A stretch of 64,000 nucleotides of DNA from Puffinus mauretanicus (GCA_023333565.1 JAJKFH010001548.1:1364001-1428000); one strand, 5' to 3'; shown: positions 1-42,700, counted from the first letter of the stretch. The notes: generated by a model not told the origin, from the letters alone. Numbers and translations are program-made.

Positions 1-21
1 TGGAAGGAGACAGCTTTTCTT

Positions 22-80
22 TAAAAAAAAAAAAAAAAACAAAAAAAACCAAAACAAAAACACAAAGCAAAACAAAAAAG
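22..80. repeat. A-rich low-complexity tract
   Basis: This stretch is a run of 17 adenines followed by A-rich sequence broken by single C and G bases. It could be the tail of a degenerate retroelement, but no element body is visible before the window edge. Confidence 0.7.
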
Positions 81-2217
81 TCAGAGGGGAAAAACTTGTT
101 TGGACTCATTGTAAGCTGCAGGAGGAATGTTTACTACGCTCTGGGATGCTGAATAAATGCAGTGTTTTTCAAAAAGTTTTTACATAGAAGAAAACATGTA
201 TTCCTAAAAGCATTTAGTTAATTCTGTTATTAATATTTCATTAATAATAATTTTAAAAGAAATAGTAATTTCTACTTGCTTTCATCTCTGTGGGAACAAG
301 ATCTAAGTAGCATTTGAGAGAACACAGTGGGTGAGGGGAAAAAGACAAGGTAAAATTGAGTGTGGTTTTATAAAAATGCTCTTTCTACACCCCTCAACAG
401 CATTGTACTTTTTAGAAATTATCTTTTTTTGTATTAACTGCTGATGGCATCATAAAAATTAGTTAAACTCAGGCATGAAGTATTTTTTTCCATATGAAGA
501 TATTTCTCTTTTTCCCATTTCTTTCCTCCACCGTTTGCCAGATGAGGCTGCAAGCCGAAGCAGAATGCTGCCCATCTCACGCCTTCAGCTTCTCTCCAGC
601 AACAGCTTACGATTTCCCCAAACTGATTTGGGGTTTGAATTTATTCTGTGCTGTCTTCTTTGTCGAGTGATGGTGAACACATCACCGTTTGTGTTCATTA
701 CTGGTCGTCCATGTCGTGAGCGCGGTAGCTCTGCTGCGATTTCAGCAGGATTATTGTTGCCTTCATCAAAACGGGGCATACTGGGGCAGGAAGTGCAGCA
801 GAAGCAGATTCACTTAATATTCACAGGCTTTCAACTTGCGCTGTTTCCCAGGCTCTGCTCAAAGCCACATTGCAGCTTTGCTCTGAGGAGGCAGCAGGGA
901 CGGGGACATGCGGGCAGGAGTAGGCAGGGGGGAGCCTGGGAGCACCCGGTGCCGGCTGCGCGCCCGTCTCCCGTTCATGGCCGGCTGCACGTCCTGCTGG
1001 GTGCTGATCCTCCACCCGAACCCCTGCAGGTGTGTTCGGAGGTGGAGGCTCCTGGCAGGCAAAGCGTGTTGTGTTTTGTTTTGTTTTTCTTCAAGAAGAA
1101 GAGAAGTAGCCATGTGAGCTGGGCTCCTTGCTTGCTGCTCGCTCTGCATCTTCTAGCACGGGGATTTTGGAGGATCCTAATTAGCAACCGATGGTTAAGG
1201 GAGAGTTTTGGCAAGTCCGTTTGCCCCTCTCTCCCCCCAGTCCTCGGCTGCTCCCTCTCTCGCTCAAGCTGGAACTGAGCGGCTGCTGAGGGCCTCTGGC
1301 TTTGCCCGGCTCCCGGCAGCAGGGCAGGACCCCCCCCACACACAGCTAGCCGAAGCTGCTGGTGGATCGACCGCTGGACTGGGCAGCCTGTGCTGTTCCT
1401 GGGACTCCTGCTCGTTTCTGGTTAAAGCAGCATCTGCTGAAGCTTAGAGAACGAAGCTTTCGAAGAGCACCCTCCTTCGCTGCTGCGTGACTGCCTGCAT
1501 TTGGGTGAAATCGCCTCGGTTTCTCGTGGTGAGCAAGTAAATGAAAGTTGGGTGGCTTCTTGGACTTGGCAAATCTTAATGGGAAGGTAATGCTGTCTTT
1601 TGCTGAATATTCATGAGGAACTAATTTGTGCTCATGTTTCCAGATTGTGCTTCAGTCTGGGTGGTTTTTTTGTGTTGTTTTTTGTCTTGGCTTGCTCTGT
1701 TCAGCAGCCAACAAGCTGTTAGAACCCTTGGCTTGACAATCAGGAGGGATTTGTAGTTCATCCTTCTGCTTTTCAGTTATATATTAATTAGCCAGAGTGG
1801 GAAATGATTGGCAAGTCCTCTTTTAGTGGCCAAAAATGCTGTTCTGCGCTGCGCTCCTTTCCACACGGCAGCAGTTATCCTGCAGGAGCAGGCTGTGCTC
1901 CATGCGCTGGTTCCATCTCGGCCGTCGTTCTCAATTCCCCAGGGAGAGCTCGGTGCTCCGCACGCCTGGCACGGCCACGTGCCCCTGCCTGCCCATGGGC
2001 GCTGGCGGAGGAGGAGGCACTCCCTGCAGGAGTTGCTGTCTGGCCTCTGAGCTCCTGCTTGCAGAAAAAGCTCTTCCATTGCTCCCCCAGGCTTTTTCTT
2101 TCTTTTCACCAATCTTTGCTGCTGCAGAGATGACCCTCTGCTGCAAGACAGGCTGTGTCTTTCTGCAGGGCACTGCCCATGTGAGCTGGTGGCAGAGCTG
2201 CTGCGCAGGTCCCAGCC

Positions 2218-2349
2218 CATGGTCTCCCTGTGGCCGTAGGCTCGTGGTCCTGCAGCCATCTGCATGGGCACCATGGCCACCCACAGCTTGTCGTCTCCCC
2301 CATGGGTTCGTGGTCCTGTGGCTCTCTGCACGGGCACCACAGCCACCCA
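2218..2349. repeat. Imperfect 66-bp tandem duplication
   Basis: Two adjacent copies (2218-2283 and 2284-2349) share the cores ctcgtggtcctgcagccatc / ttcgtggtcctgtggctctc and gggcaccatggccaccca / gggcaccacagccaccca. It lies in a GC-rich part of an OPHN1 intron. Confidence 0.7.
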
Positions 2350-5300
2350 TGGTGACATTGCCTCTCCTGAGGACGAGATGCTTGTCTCTCCGGGAGCCAC
2401 GCACTCCCAGGCTGCAGCCTCCGGAGGCGCGTCCCCCTGCCCTGCCTGGCACCGCTCCCCTGCCTGCGGGCTCTGCCGTGCCCGGCTGCGGCAGCACCAG
2501 GCTCCAGCGGGCAGCTGCTCCCTGCTCCCTCACCCCGCGCTCTCCCGCAGCTCCTGGGGCAGACGAGCAGCCGCCCAGCCGGAGAGCGGATGGCAGAGGG
2601 TGGGAGAGGTTGGTCCCTGCTCTGGGCTGGAGCGTGGCTGCGGTCCCTCGTGGCCGCTCCACCAGGGTGGGGACGGCTGAGTCACCCTACTTGTGCGGCC
2701 TGCCGGCATTGAGAGGCAGGGCAAGATGCCTGGAGCAGCGCCTCGTGCGCAGGAGCATGCTTCAGCCCCTCTCCTGCTGCGCCTTCAGCTGCTCGCCTGC
2801 GGGTCCCCTAAGGAGCGGGGCTGGTGCCGTCCCTTGCTGTGTTGAGAGACCACCTCCGCGAGCCTCCTCCATGGGGATAGTGGGCTCTTGCTGGTTGGGT
2901 TCGGAGCTAGCTTTCCATAACTGGGGGATTTCGGGACCGGCTGCCAGCGTAGCCATCCCCTCTGAGGTGCAAGAAGCCGGCAGCAGGAGAGGTGTGAGCT
3001 GCAGACCCTGGTGCTCTCACTGCACTTCTGTGGCCTTGGGGTTTGGTGACTTCTTGTCACAGAAATGAAAACAAGCCTAGGTTCCTGGCTGCGTTAGACA
3101 TGGCATCTAATGGCACAGACAGACAATCCAGAAGTGTGACCTTATAGACATGGTAATTGCTGCTTCACAAACACGTTTGCTTCTCTGGGTTTGGGTTTAC
3201 TTATCAGGGCTGTTAGTCACGAGGGTGCTGTTTTGTTTTGACAGTCCTTCCTGGCATCGGCTCTGCAGCTGCAGTGCTGCTTAAATTAGGTTTCACCCAC
3301 GGAGGACTCTCTGCCTCTCTGGATTTGATGTGGATCTCTTTTTATTCTGAGGCATGAATTTGCTAACGCAGAGTTACAGTATCCCTGATAATGCACGGGA
3401 TGATACCAGAAGATATACTTCCCTTCAGGGGTCTTGTAATTACAAGGTGTCTGTAAGGCAATAGGTGTAATTACTGGGCTAAAAAGGTTTGCTGGTCTAA
3501 GCCTGCCCTACTCCAGACAGTTAAATATAAGCAGGGATATTTGAGTTGGTGCCTCTGCATTTTTCCATAGTAATTGTGCTTTCACAATAGCAATGTGCAA
3601 GGATTAGAGGAACAGGACTCTCTTGTGGGGTGAGAAATCCTTTTCGTAGGAAGGCAGTAACGCTTGTCCGCCCTTTCTCTGAGGTGCCTCTAAGGAACTG
3701 GTGTCCACCGACACAAGCCTGGGTGCTGAGGCCAAGATGGCTATTGCCGGGAGATGTGACCTAGCTGCTGAATGTGAGTGCCTTTGCCCTTCTCAGACAG
3801 ATGCTACCCGCAGTGGGTAACGTGGGGAGCTGTGCAAGCTTCATGTGCTCCAGTAAACAACTTGGGAGTGTCTCCCTGTGCGTGCCCACCAGAAAATTAC
3901 CTTTCTTCTTCCAGAGGCAATACAGCAGTAGTCGCTATGAGCAAGGGACTGAGAAGAAAGCAGTTAGGCGGGGGCTAACCGTGCTGAACAAAAGTACCAG
4001 TCTTGGGAGCCCCCAGGCGTCCCGCTGCGTAGGACATCCCGTTAGACAGACTGAACAGTCCGTGCAAGTGGAATGGGGAAGCAAAACTTCATGGCAGGAG
4101 AACCGACTGAAGAAAGAGAAAGGACTTTATTTAGGAAATGCAGCTTCAAACTTTGCAGTCACTGCTGAATTCATGAGGGAAGTAACTAATATCAGTCTGG
4201 CAGAGTCCATCTGCTTTGTTTCGTGGTGGCATTGGTGTGTGTTTGCTTATTCATGAATTTCTGAATGGGGGCAAGAGAACAGCATTTCAGAGCTTTTAGG
4301 AGATAACTGTTGAAAGATAGAAGTAATTCCACAGGAGGTGGGATTTCCTAACCCTGCTTTCCCCTTTCTTGAGCTTTCAAAAGCTAGACAGAGGATTTGG
4401 GCATCCTATACATATCCTGTAGTATACACTGGTCCTCAGTTACTTGGTCCTGGCATTGAGGCTGTTGCCTGGCTGGAATTTCCTTGTTTGAGCAATTTAA
4501 CTGCCTCTCAGCAATCACTTACGGCTCAGTTACCATCTGATGTGGGTATTTGTCAACCTGGCTTTTACTCATGGTTGTTTCTTGATTGCCACAGTTCTCT
4601 GTGGTTTCACAGTCGTTGTAAGGCATAAGCAAACAGCCAGGTCCTCAGGTCAGCTTCTCTCTGGGTTTCATTCTCTAATGTCTCTTTTTGCTCTCGTTCT
4701 AGACATTTACCCTTTCAGGTTTGCCAGTGCAAACAACTCTTCTTTGTTATAGTGATTCCTTCATAAAGTCTTTCTTAACAAATCAGTCCACACTTCGTGT
4801 TTGCATGCCTGTGGTAGGCATGTTTGAGATGTACAATAGGTCAGTAAGAACCAGACCATCTGCAGGGGAGCTCCACGAGGTGAAGTCTTCACACTGTGTG
4901 TTGTAAAACAGCTATGTTTGAGGCAGCGTTCCCCTGGGCTGTATTCAGGGTGGGCACTGCCAGTAAAACTTGTGTAAGCTTTGGCTGCGAGGTTTGTGAT
5001 CTCTCTTTCTACCACTGCTAATAAAGAGACGATGACTCCCCTCCCACGTATCGCTCTTGTCTTCTGCTTTCGTTCTGATACTTTTCAGAAACACATGTTA
5101 AAAGCTTGAAAACAGAAAATTGCCAAACTCCTAACAAATCTTTTCTTATCCTGGACATGTCTTTGACATTAAAGTATTTGGCCGGTTGTTTCTGAACTAC
5201 GTGAACAGCACATTAGCAAATGGTGAATAGGTTTTTGATGTAGTAGTATGTCTCAAGTTTACTTGACATTGGAAAGACTGAGAGGGGGACAATACCTTGT

Positions 5301-5572
5301 CAGTGGGGCTTTTGCCAATGCTAACATGACAAAATACTTCAAGTACCTGTGCCACAGAGTATTGCCAGAGTTTGGTCTTGAGGTGTAATTAAATCCAGTA
5401 TAGGCAACGGACTGTGAAAGCAGAGCAAATGGAAAGTCGCCTCCTGTTCTGGTTGGGTCGACCAGAATTTTTCCATGGGAATACTGAATTGCACAAAAGA
5501 TCTTGGTGTTGTTGCATGTTCTTATCTGGAAAATGCCAATAACTGGTTCTGCTTCAACTCTTGCATCTACAG

Positions 5573-34552
<28,980 letters not shown>

Positions 34553-34560
34553 GGCTAAAG

Positions 34561-34566
34561 GTACGT
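34561..34566 (+). promoter_or_regulatory. OPHN1: Consensus splice donor 8 nt after the OPHN1 stop
   Basis: AAG|gtacgt begins at 34561, just after TGA at 34550-34552. If it is used, the stop exon ends at 34560 and a wholly untranslated exon lies downstream. The stop would sit less than 50 nt from the last junction, so the transcript should escape nonsense-mediated decay. Confidence 0.5.
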
Positions 34567-34575
34567 GTTTATGAC

Positions 34576-34581
34576 AATAAA
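34576..34581 (+). terminator. OPHN1: Possible proximal poly(A) signal AATAAA of OPHN1
   Basis: AATAAA starts 24 nt after the stop codon, and a G/T-rich stretch follows at about 34624-34640. It could end a very short 3' UTR when the donor at 34561 is not used. Confidence 0.4.
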
Positions 34582-35816
34582 TCAAATAATAAACTAAAAG
34601 CACACATGTAACACAAATTTAGCATTTATGGGGTGGTGGGGGTCCAGTGGAAGCAATGGGAGTCTCAAAAGAAAGATCAGGAGAAATGTCCTTCCTGTAG
34701 GAGACCCTTGCAGAAGGAAAGATAATGACTGGAGGTGGTCCATGCTCTTTGTTGGGGGGGGGGTAGTATGGCAGGGTGGAGTAAATCAGCCTGCTCTGCC
34801 CTTCCTGAGCCTCCTCGCTGCAGCGCTCAGCGTAAACGTGAGCACTATGCAAACAGTGGTGCCGAGATCTGGGCTTGCTCTGGTTGTGGTTTTGCCGTTG
34901 CTGATGAATTTACACTGCTGCATAGAGCGTGCTGGTTTTCTTCTTCCAGACTTTGTAGCCACCTCAGCCCAGCTAGACCCAGGAGATCTTCTGTGCTTGT
35001 GAAACGGACGAGTCACAGCTAAGACTTTTCCAGTTCCAGTGCCCCTGGAGAGCAGCTATCTTACCGGACGATAATTTCAGAGCATGCTGTCGTAAGTGGC
35101 TCGAGAAATTAGAAGAGAGGGAGATAATGATGGAGAGAAGACCCTACTCAGACGTTTATGTTGAACTGTTCCCAGTCCTTCTGCCACTCCTCTCTGCGCA
35201 GGCTGTGAAGGATGCTCGTGTGTGCCCTTGCAGCTGACCAGCAGCGTCTGCAGGGCTGGGCGAGCGCCGGCAGCACTGGGCAGAGCCATCCAGCCGACGG
35301 GCTGTGGAAGGGACAGTGGAGGACGGGAGTGGCCGTTTACCTGCTCACTTCTTGGGAAGTGCACCTTGGCAAGGGTGACTTTGGCAGACGTTGGAGTCGA
35401 AACGCAAGGGGCTGACTCCCCGGGCTTGGATGCAAGGGTAGAATGACGGGAGTTTGGGTTGGCCTCCCTTGCCATGAGAAGCTCCTTCCTTTATGTTATG
35501 TTTTCCTCGCTCTGTAAGCTATGCTGTGTTTTTCAGTGTGTAGGAGAGCAGTGCATGTTACTGGCAACGCTGCTTGTGTGAAGGCAGGCAGGACAGGAAT
35601 TGGAGGGACCATCGTGCTTAGCTCTGTGGGACGTCTCTTCATCTCCTCCCTGGTGTCAGCGTGCCCCTGTCCTGGGAAATGGTGCTGGCAGACGCAGCTG
35701 TGCCAGGGGGCTTTGCCTGAGCGGGGCCACATCCCTGGCCTGCAGGTCGGCTTTCCGGGCAGCGCCGGCCGGGCCAGCAGGCTCCGAGAGCGCAGCTGGG
35801 AGAAGGAGGTGGCAGG

Positions 35817-35857
35817 CTCTCCTCCTCCTCCTCCTCCTCCTGCTTCTCCTCCTCCTG
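35817..35857. repeat. (CTC)n microsatellite
   Basis: About 40 nt of CTC units with one TGCTT interruption, between the two genes. The reverse strand would read as polyglutamate, but no gene supports that. Confidence 0.9.
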
Positions 35858-38800
35858 CGTGAGCCACTCTCCCACCAGATCCGCTTCCCACAGGCCCACC
35901 AAGAAGTCTCTGTCCTGGGGTTATTCTGGTGGGCCAGCACAGAGGTGGTGAGGAACTGAAACTCGCTGAATATGGGTCAAAGCCCACCATTTTTCTAAGA
36001 GGCACCCAGTTTCTTGTTTGCTTGTCACAATAATTTCCAACCCAAGAGATGTCCAGTCTCTTTTCCTCAGCAGCGGCTGTGTAGATGATGCCCTTTGGTC
36101 TGGAAGGGTCTCTCCTAGCCAGGACCGCCCCTAGTACCCCTGTTAACAGTAGAGGCTTATTCGTGGTTCCAGCTGACACCAGGGCTCAGTTCCTGAGCTG
36201 TAGCATTTACCTGTAAATAGGCAATGAGCAGCTTCCCTGCTTTTTCTCACCAGCCCAAAGGCAGCTTCCCTGTTTTGAATGATTTTCCTTGGGTGCTGGG
36301 AGCACTCCCAAATCAGTGGCCAAACATCCCCATTTTAGCTGCTTCCGTACTCCATCCTCTTGAGCGCGCTTTGTGTCCTGCCTGGCGCAGGTCCTCGCCG
36401 TGCTGTCTCCTGACGCTTGCCTTGCGTGTGCATCTAGCGCCTGTCTGCTTTATTGCTGAATGTAATTCTGGCGTTAACTGGACACACGTGTCGTGTCAAT
36501 GGTGCTTCTGCTCCCTTGGGCTTTGGCGGTGTCCCAGGAGCTCGCTCCTGTACTCCTGCTTTGAACAGTGGCACATAAAAGTGGCTTTAAAAAACAAAAC
36601 AAAACAAAACAGTGATATCAACACCTAGACTGCATTACGCACACCGGCATCTCAGGGCTTTTCAAAGCTACGGTGAGCCCTTTCTGCTGCACCCTCTTGC
36701 AAGCGGCTGGGAGATGTGAGCAGCACCAAAACAGAGCGCATCATGTTTTCCTGATCAGGTATCTAAGAGAGCAGGTAAGATGGAGCTGCGAGCCAGCGAG
36801 TCTGAAGGTGAGGGAGAGGTGCCCTGACCAGCCCAGAACGGCTGTGATTGCTGGGGAAGCCTCTCCAGCAGCCAGGCAGGGAGCCACCAGCCAGCCCGCG
36901 GTCTCCTGCTGCGGGCACACACTGGCGCCCGAGCCTGCCCTTTGGTGGCTTCGTCACCTCCTGCGGTGGCTGTCCCAGAGGGGTCAGGCCAGTGGTTCCC
37001 AAAATGCCTTCCCCTCTCGGGACTGTGCGTTGACGGCCCCTCGAGGCTGTTGTTTTGGGAAGCACCCGGGCTTCTGCGGGCACGGGCGGCTCTGGTGGTG
37101 GCACCCCCCACGCTGCACGTGGACACTGCACAGCGCTGGCGCCCATCCCGTTGGAAATGGTGGCTGTTGCATCCCCCGCGCTGCTCGCGTACGGTCAGCC
37201 TCGCGCTCGCTGCTGGCACAGACCCTGCGGGAGAGAGCTGGGGTCTGTGGGAAGAAGGAAATCCGAGGGAGTTTGGTTTTAAGTAAGTCTGACGTTGTAA
37301 ACAATGGAGGGAAGCAGCTTATTAGAAACGTGTTTCATTGTGTCCTTTTAAAGTCCTTTGTCACATGTGTGTCTCTGCTTTTCGTCCTCCGTGCACACAG
37401 CTGAATGCTGGGGACCAGCAGTGGAGCAGCTGTAGGGTGTTCGGTTGTGCTGGTGGAGGGCTGTGGGGCACAATCCCTGCTGCCAGTGCCACAGGAGTGA
37501 CACAGCCGGGAACATGGGATTTGCCCCGTGCAGTGCGGCAGGGCCCCCCGGACATCAGCCATCGGAGCCGTTTTGTCATGTAAAAGCGTAGATTACTTCA
37601 AGTGTTTATAAAGTTTCCATGAAGTAAAAAAAAGAAGAGTCCAAGTGTGCTTTTTTTTCTTCTTTAAACAATGTCCCAGCGTTGTTCATGCTGCAGCCAT
37701 CCTCTGCTGTGCAGATCCCACTGCGCAGGTCGCGCGGGCAGCGCAGGACCCGTCCCAGCACCCCAGGGACGCAGCCGACCCTCCCTGCGCGTGGCCAGGG
37801 CACACGAGCGTGGCTCAGGGCAGTGGGTTTGCACCGGGGTGGCTTGTTCTGCCTGGTACAGAGAAGCATGTTTGATAGCATGTGTTTTTTAAATGTTTTC
37901 TCATTTTTAACTTCTTTTAACAGCTTACTGATTCTTGTTCAGCTGCCTCTGTCAGCATAAGCACCTTTCTACTTATTTATGATTACTGCAGACACAGCAC
38001 TGGCTTCTTCCCATCTATCCGGCATCTTGTTCCCGTCCTCACATCTGTTTTCCCATCCCTCTCAACTCTGACGTTGCGATGTTGTGCACTAGCATTTGGT
38101 TTTCAGGCTTCTTGCTTTTATTTAACAAAAAGACCTCTCGCAGGAGAAAACAGCTTTCTCTCTTACGTGGGAGTCTTGCAACCTGCTTTTGAGCCTGAAT
38201 TTATGGTGCCTGACCAAGGCGACCACACAGGAGCTCGCGGATGCGCGGGGTGCCAGGAGAGGGAGGGTGTTCCTGAGGGAAGCGTGGGGCTGGCGAGCCG
38301 CCCTCTGCCCCCGCTGCCCGGCAGCCTGCACGCTTTGCTTCCCTTCCCCAAGAGGAGATGCAGCCTCTTTCCACAAGATTTCCTAAATATGCCGCTCGCT
38401 TCTTTGTTGAGGGATTTTTTTTTTAAACCTAATAACGTGGATGGAAAAGGCTGCAGCTCAGGAACAGCTCTGGCCATTTGAGAGGAATGAATTCCGCTCT
38501 GGTGTCTCTGAGGGTCTTCAGCTGAACGACGGGGAGCGTTCTCATCTAAACCCTTTTTTAGGCTGCTAATTGCTGTATTCTTCTCCGTATCCTTGCTGCA
38601 ATTGTTTTGTACCATCCCAGCCCTAGTTCAAGGGTGCTGAGCTTTGCAGCATGAGCTCCAGGTTCGCAGGCTCGGAGCAGGTCTGTGCCTTGCCCCGGCT
38701 CCGGGCTCCCGAGCGAGCGCCCGGCTGGGCACCGTCCCCGCCGAGCACGGTCCTGCCTTCCCGTTCCCCGTTCAGCATCGCGGCGCAGGGCCTGAGACCC

Positions 38801-39513
38801 TGCTTACCGGGGCAGGAGCAGTCCCGGGCAGTGGCACGCAGCGCTCCACGGCTCCCCCGAGGGGCATGGGGTGCCTGCGCCCCAGCACCCCCAACCCACC
38901 GCGTCCGTCTTCCAGCCTCGGGAATCGCTGGTGCCTGTTAAGCCCCTGCACCATCCGCCACCCGGGGCAGGAACAGAAAAGTCCCCAAAGCACCTTCCCA
39001 ATGGCAGGATTTACTGCAGCTCCGTGCATTTTGACAGTCTTGGCCTTTCTTCTCTTACCAAAGAAGAAAATCGCTTTCCTGGCAGGGAGTGTGAGTGAAA
39101 TGCTGATTTCTTCATAGCTGTGCTCTGCCGTTAGCGGTGGGTGAGCGCTGGCTGAATCGCAGAGTTCATGCATGAGGCTCATGGCACATAATGTGCAATG
39201 CTTCCTTTGCTCCCTTTTTGTTTTTCCCTGTCTCTTCAGCTGGACAGACTAATCCTAATAGCGTAAGCTGGCAGGAGCCCGCAGTCCTGATGGAATTACT
39301 GCAGCGCACGGCAGGCCAGGGACCCTGGCAGAGAACTCCTCAGCAACTCCAGCCTCATGTGCAGCTCGTTACAGCGAGTGCTCGCAGGGCTCAGACGGTG
39401 AAACCGCTCCTTCGCGAGGGCTCGGATCAAATCCGTAATTAGGAGAGCTCAGCACGTAGGCGGGCACTCGAGCCAGGGGCCATCGGCTCAGCCGTGGGGG
39501 GCCTCCTCTGGCA

Positions 39514-39723
39514 CGGGGGCAGGAGAGGGGCCGGGGGGGGGGCAGGAGAGGGGCCGGGGGGGGAGCAGGAGAGGGGCCGGGAGGGGCAGGAGAGGCTGGG
39601 GCAGAGAGGGGCCAAAAGGAGAGGGCCGGGGCAGGGAGTGGGGCCGGGGGCAGAGAGGGCGGAGGGGGCAGGTGAGAGGGCCTGCTGAGGGGCAGGAGGG
39701 CTGGGGCAGGAGCGGGCAGGGCG
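39514..39723. repeat. G-rich minisatellite, unit about 22 nt
   Basis: The core gcaggagaggggccgggg is repeated at about 22-nt spacing for three to four good copies, then decays into G-rich sequence. All G runs are on the + strand, and several tracts of four or more G lie close enough to form G-quadruplexes. Confidence 0.85.
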
Positions 39724-42700
39724 GCTCCGGCTGGCGCTGGGACATCGCCTGGAGATGCTCCATGGCCCCATGGGTCCTGCCTGCCACCGGCACAGGCAAT
39801 GGCCTGACCATGTGTGTGTCCTTTTATAAATTAACCTAATCGCATCTTAACCCCAGCCAGGTTTTGATTAACCCCCGAGCAAGAATACAGACTGCAAGCT
39901 CTCATTTCTCTCGTGATTAGAAACCTTCTCCCGATTTTCATCCCAGGACTATTTGGGGCTGTTATCGCTGAGTTACCTTCGGGGTACTGAAGAACAGGGT
40001 GAAGGTTTGTCAGCAATAATTTGGGGAGGGAAATGGTGATAGTGAGATGGGAACTGTTTACCAGCAGTGCAGCTGCAGGGTGCTGCTGCAGCCAGGAGCA
40101 GGAGATGAAGAGCGGGGCCGGGGCCAGGGCCATGTGCTGGGAGCGGTGCGGGATGCAGGGAAAGGCTGGATAAAGCAAGCAGGGATGGGTGGGCTCAGGA
40201 GCGGCCCCCGTCTGCCCTCCCATCACCAGACGAGCCGCTTGTCCAGGTCTCGCTGCGGCTGCGGTACCGACCTGCGCCCAAAGGGTCCATCGCAGCCGCA
40301 GCTGCCACCGCGGGTACCGTGGGGCTGGCAGATCTCACGGCGTGATTCACCCGGAGCCGCTCGGGCTCCGGGCTGGCTGCTGAAGCATAAATTGCTTCAA
40401 ACCCGGAACTAACAAAAGATCCTTGTTAAAGCTGGAAAAAACAAACGAACGGCAGCGTTGCGGAGCGGCGGCCGCCCCTTGGGGGGGCTGGCAGCCGGCG
40501 CAGCCCCACGCGCGGCATCCCCTGCCGGGGGCACGTCCCACCCCGCTCCTGTGCCCGGGAGCGTCCCCTGCCTGGGACGGGCACAGCGTCTCGATGCCCG
40601 GGAACCACGAGCTGAAGCAGCAGCTTGAGGGTTGGTTTTTTTTCCTTTTTTCCTGGCTCCTTGTTTCTCTGAAGTTTCCTTTTGGGGCTGTAATTTTTCC
40701 AGGGATGGATGCCTTCAAAACAACAGTGTTTCAGGGAAAGAAACAGTTTTCTTTTTCTATTAGCCCTTGTAGTAAACGATTACAGATTGGAACAAGCACC
40801 GAGGCACTATCCCAACAATTCTGGTGTCCCAACCCACAGGTGCATGGTTTGCTTTCTTAAGGAAAACGTTTTGATTTCATCTGCGCAAGAAAAATATTTT
40901 CCAGCATAAGTAAAACCTTGTAGGTTTTTTTACAGAGAAAAGATATCAAAACAAGAAGTTTCAAAGCTTGAGACTGGGCCTCAGCAAGGACTTCCCAGAG
41001 GAAGAATTTGGAGAGGTTAAAGGCACACTTCAGTAGACACATCTATATGATAAATTTAGAATTGAAATGTACTTGGTGGAGCACTGACATCTCAAATTTA
41101 TGTGCTGCACAGAGACCCATAAAGGCACAGGAATCCACCCACACAGGACCTCTTGCAAGATCAGAGTCTTAGTTTTAAGGTCCGTAATTCTCTCTGGCCC
41201 AACTCGCTGCACAATTAACCAGCTGAATGCATTGATTTAGGACCAGCTTTCTACACTGGACGTTTTCTTGGCAACTGTCAGGAGCATTAATCGGCCTATA
41301 CCTCCATAAATCAAGAGTCGGGCCACCAAAAAAAATCCTGCGATTGGCTTAAAAAATCAGGAGATGCTTTGAACCAGTAAAAGCTGTGATGTTTTTTATT
41401 TTCCTTACATTTTCAGAGGTTCATGGAAGAAGTGGTTTCACAGCCTCTATCAGAGTCTGTGAGAGAGCTCCTAAAAGGCAGAAGTTCTGAAGATTCTTGA
41501 AATCACATGTAAAACGTTGCCATTTCCATGGAGGCTTAGAGAAATATACCCCTTCACCCGGCAGCGTGTTGCCCCCAGGACCTCCATCCCTCGTCCTCCG
41601 CTCCACGTCCTGCACACCCTGGTCCCTCCCCAGTGCCTCGGCCCCGTGGGCTCATCCCGGCACCGCGCCGCCGCGCCGTGCCCCTGCAGTCACTCCGCTC
41701 CAGCGGGGACGGGACGCGAGGCACGCAGGGCCCTGCTCACCCTCTCCTTGGCATCGACCCACCGGCAGCGGTGGGAGGCGGCAGCGATTTTGGAGAAGGC
41801 GCAAACGCCAGAGCTGGCTGGCGTTCCTCATGTCAAGAGCACACGAGTCGGCGTGACCCCGCTGAGGTCTGCGGCTGCTGCAGGGGCTGCCGGGGCCCGG
41901 CGCACGCGGAGGGCAGAGCAGCTCCCGGCGCCTCTCCCAGCGGCGCACGGCGCTGTTTGCTCAAGTCAGGCGGGATGCAGGAGGTGCCAAGTGTGCCGAG
42001 ACACGAACCTCCACAGTAGCGAGAAACGGGCAACCCCTGTCATCGAACGACCGAGTTTCTGGCGGCTCTAGCGTCCCCCCGGTGAAGCAGCAACGCCTTC
42101 TCCGCACTGGATGTTCCTCGCCCGGTGCCTTGCGTACTTGTGCTACAGACGGGTAACGTGCAAGCAGCCCCTGCCGCCTTCCCTGCTGCTCCCTGGGCAG
42201 GGATGGGGGGAGCTGTGGGGGCCGTCAGGAGCTGCCCCGCAGAAAGGGCAGGTACAAAAGGGGGGCTGGGGGCCGGAGCCCAGGCATCCCCCCCGGAGCA
42301 GCCAGCCCGGGGGCTGCTGCAGCCAGCCTGGGCTCCTTAGCCAAAATTGCTCTCCTCATCAGAGCAGAAGGCTACGTGGGTGAACCTGATGACTTTGCCC
42401 CAGCTCGGCAATGCATGCTGACAGTGCATGCTGCCAGGCTCGTTACTCATCTCCATGATTTTCCTGACAGTAAGGATGATTTATGTGTGAACCTGGTCTG
42501 TTCACACATGGTAAAAAAAAAAAAAACCACCCCAAAAGCCTCATACCAGAGGCTTGGCATGGACAGCATATCGCTGCACTCCCACTCCCGCGCCGGCTGT
42601 AAGCAGCTCCCCTGTTAAAACCTGCACCTTAAAGCACTTCGTGGTGCTCCCAGAGGGGTTCGGGCTGGGCTGAGCAAACTGCTGAGCTGGGGAAGAGAGG

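Larger units (their letters stand above)
1..5572 (+). other. OPHN1: OPHN1 intron upstream of exon w1 (left end outside window)
   Basis: No OPHN1 exon for the first half of the BAR domain is visible here, so this should be intron. It holds an A-rich tract at about 22-80 and a GC-rich part at about 1.8-3.0 kb with an imperfect 66-bp tandem duplication. The open frames here resemble no protein I know. Confidence 0.75.

Noticed and set aside
475..1278. 267-codon open frame at the left end
   Set aside because: No recognisable domain. It starts in AT-rich intron and has low-complexity parts; it is not a BAR exon of OPHN1.
1836..3068. 410-codon open frame on the + strand
   Set aside because: It is Cys/Ser/Pro/Trp-rich with no domain, overlaps long frames on the other strand and lies in a GC-rich intron with a tandem duplication. 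Composition explains it.
35600..36179. Frames with polyglutamate or polyleucine runs
   Set aside because: They are translations of the CTC microsatellite with no further protein features.
41497..42071. Overlapping open frames of 119-184 codons between the genes
   Set aside because: No conserved motif, no consistent splice sites and equally long frames on both strands.
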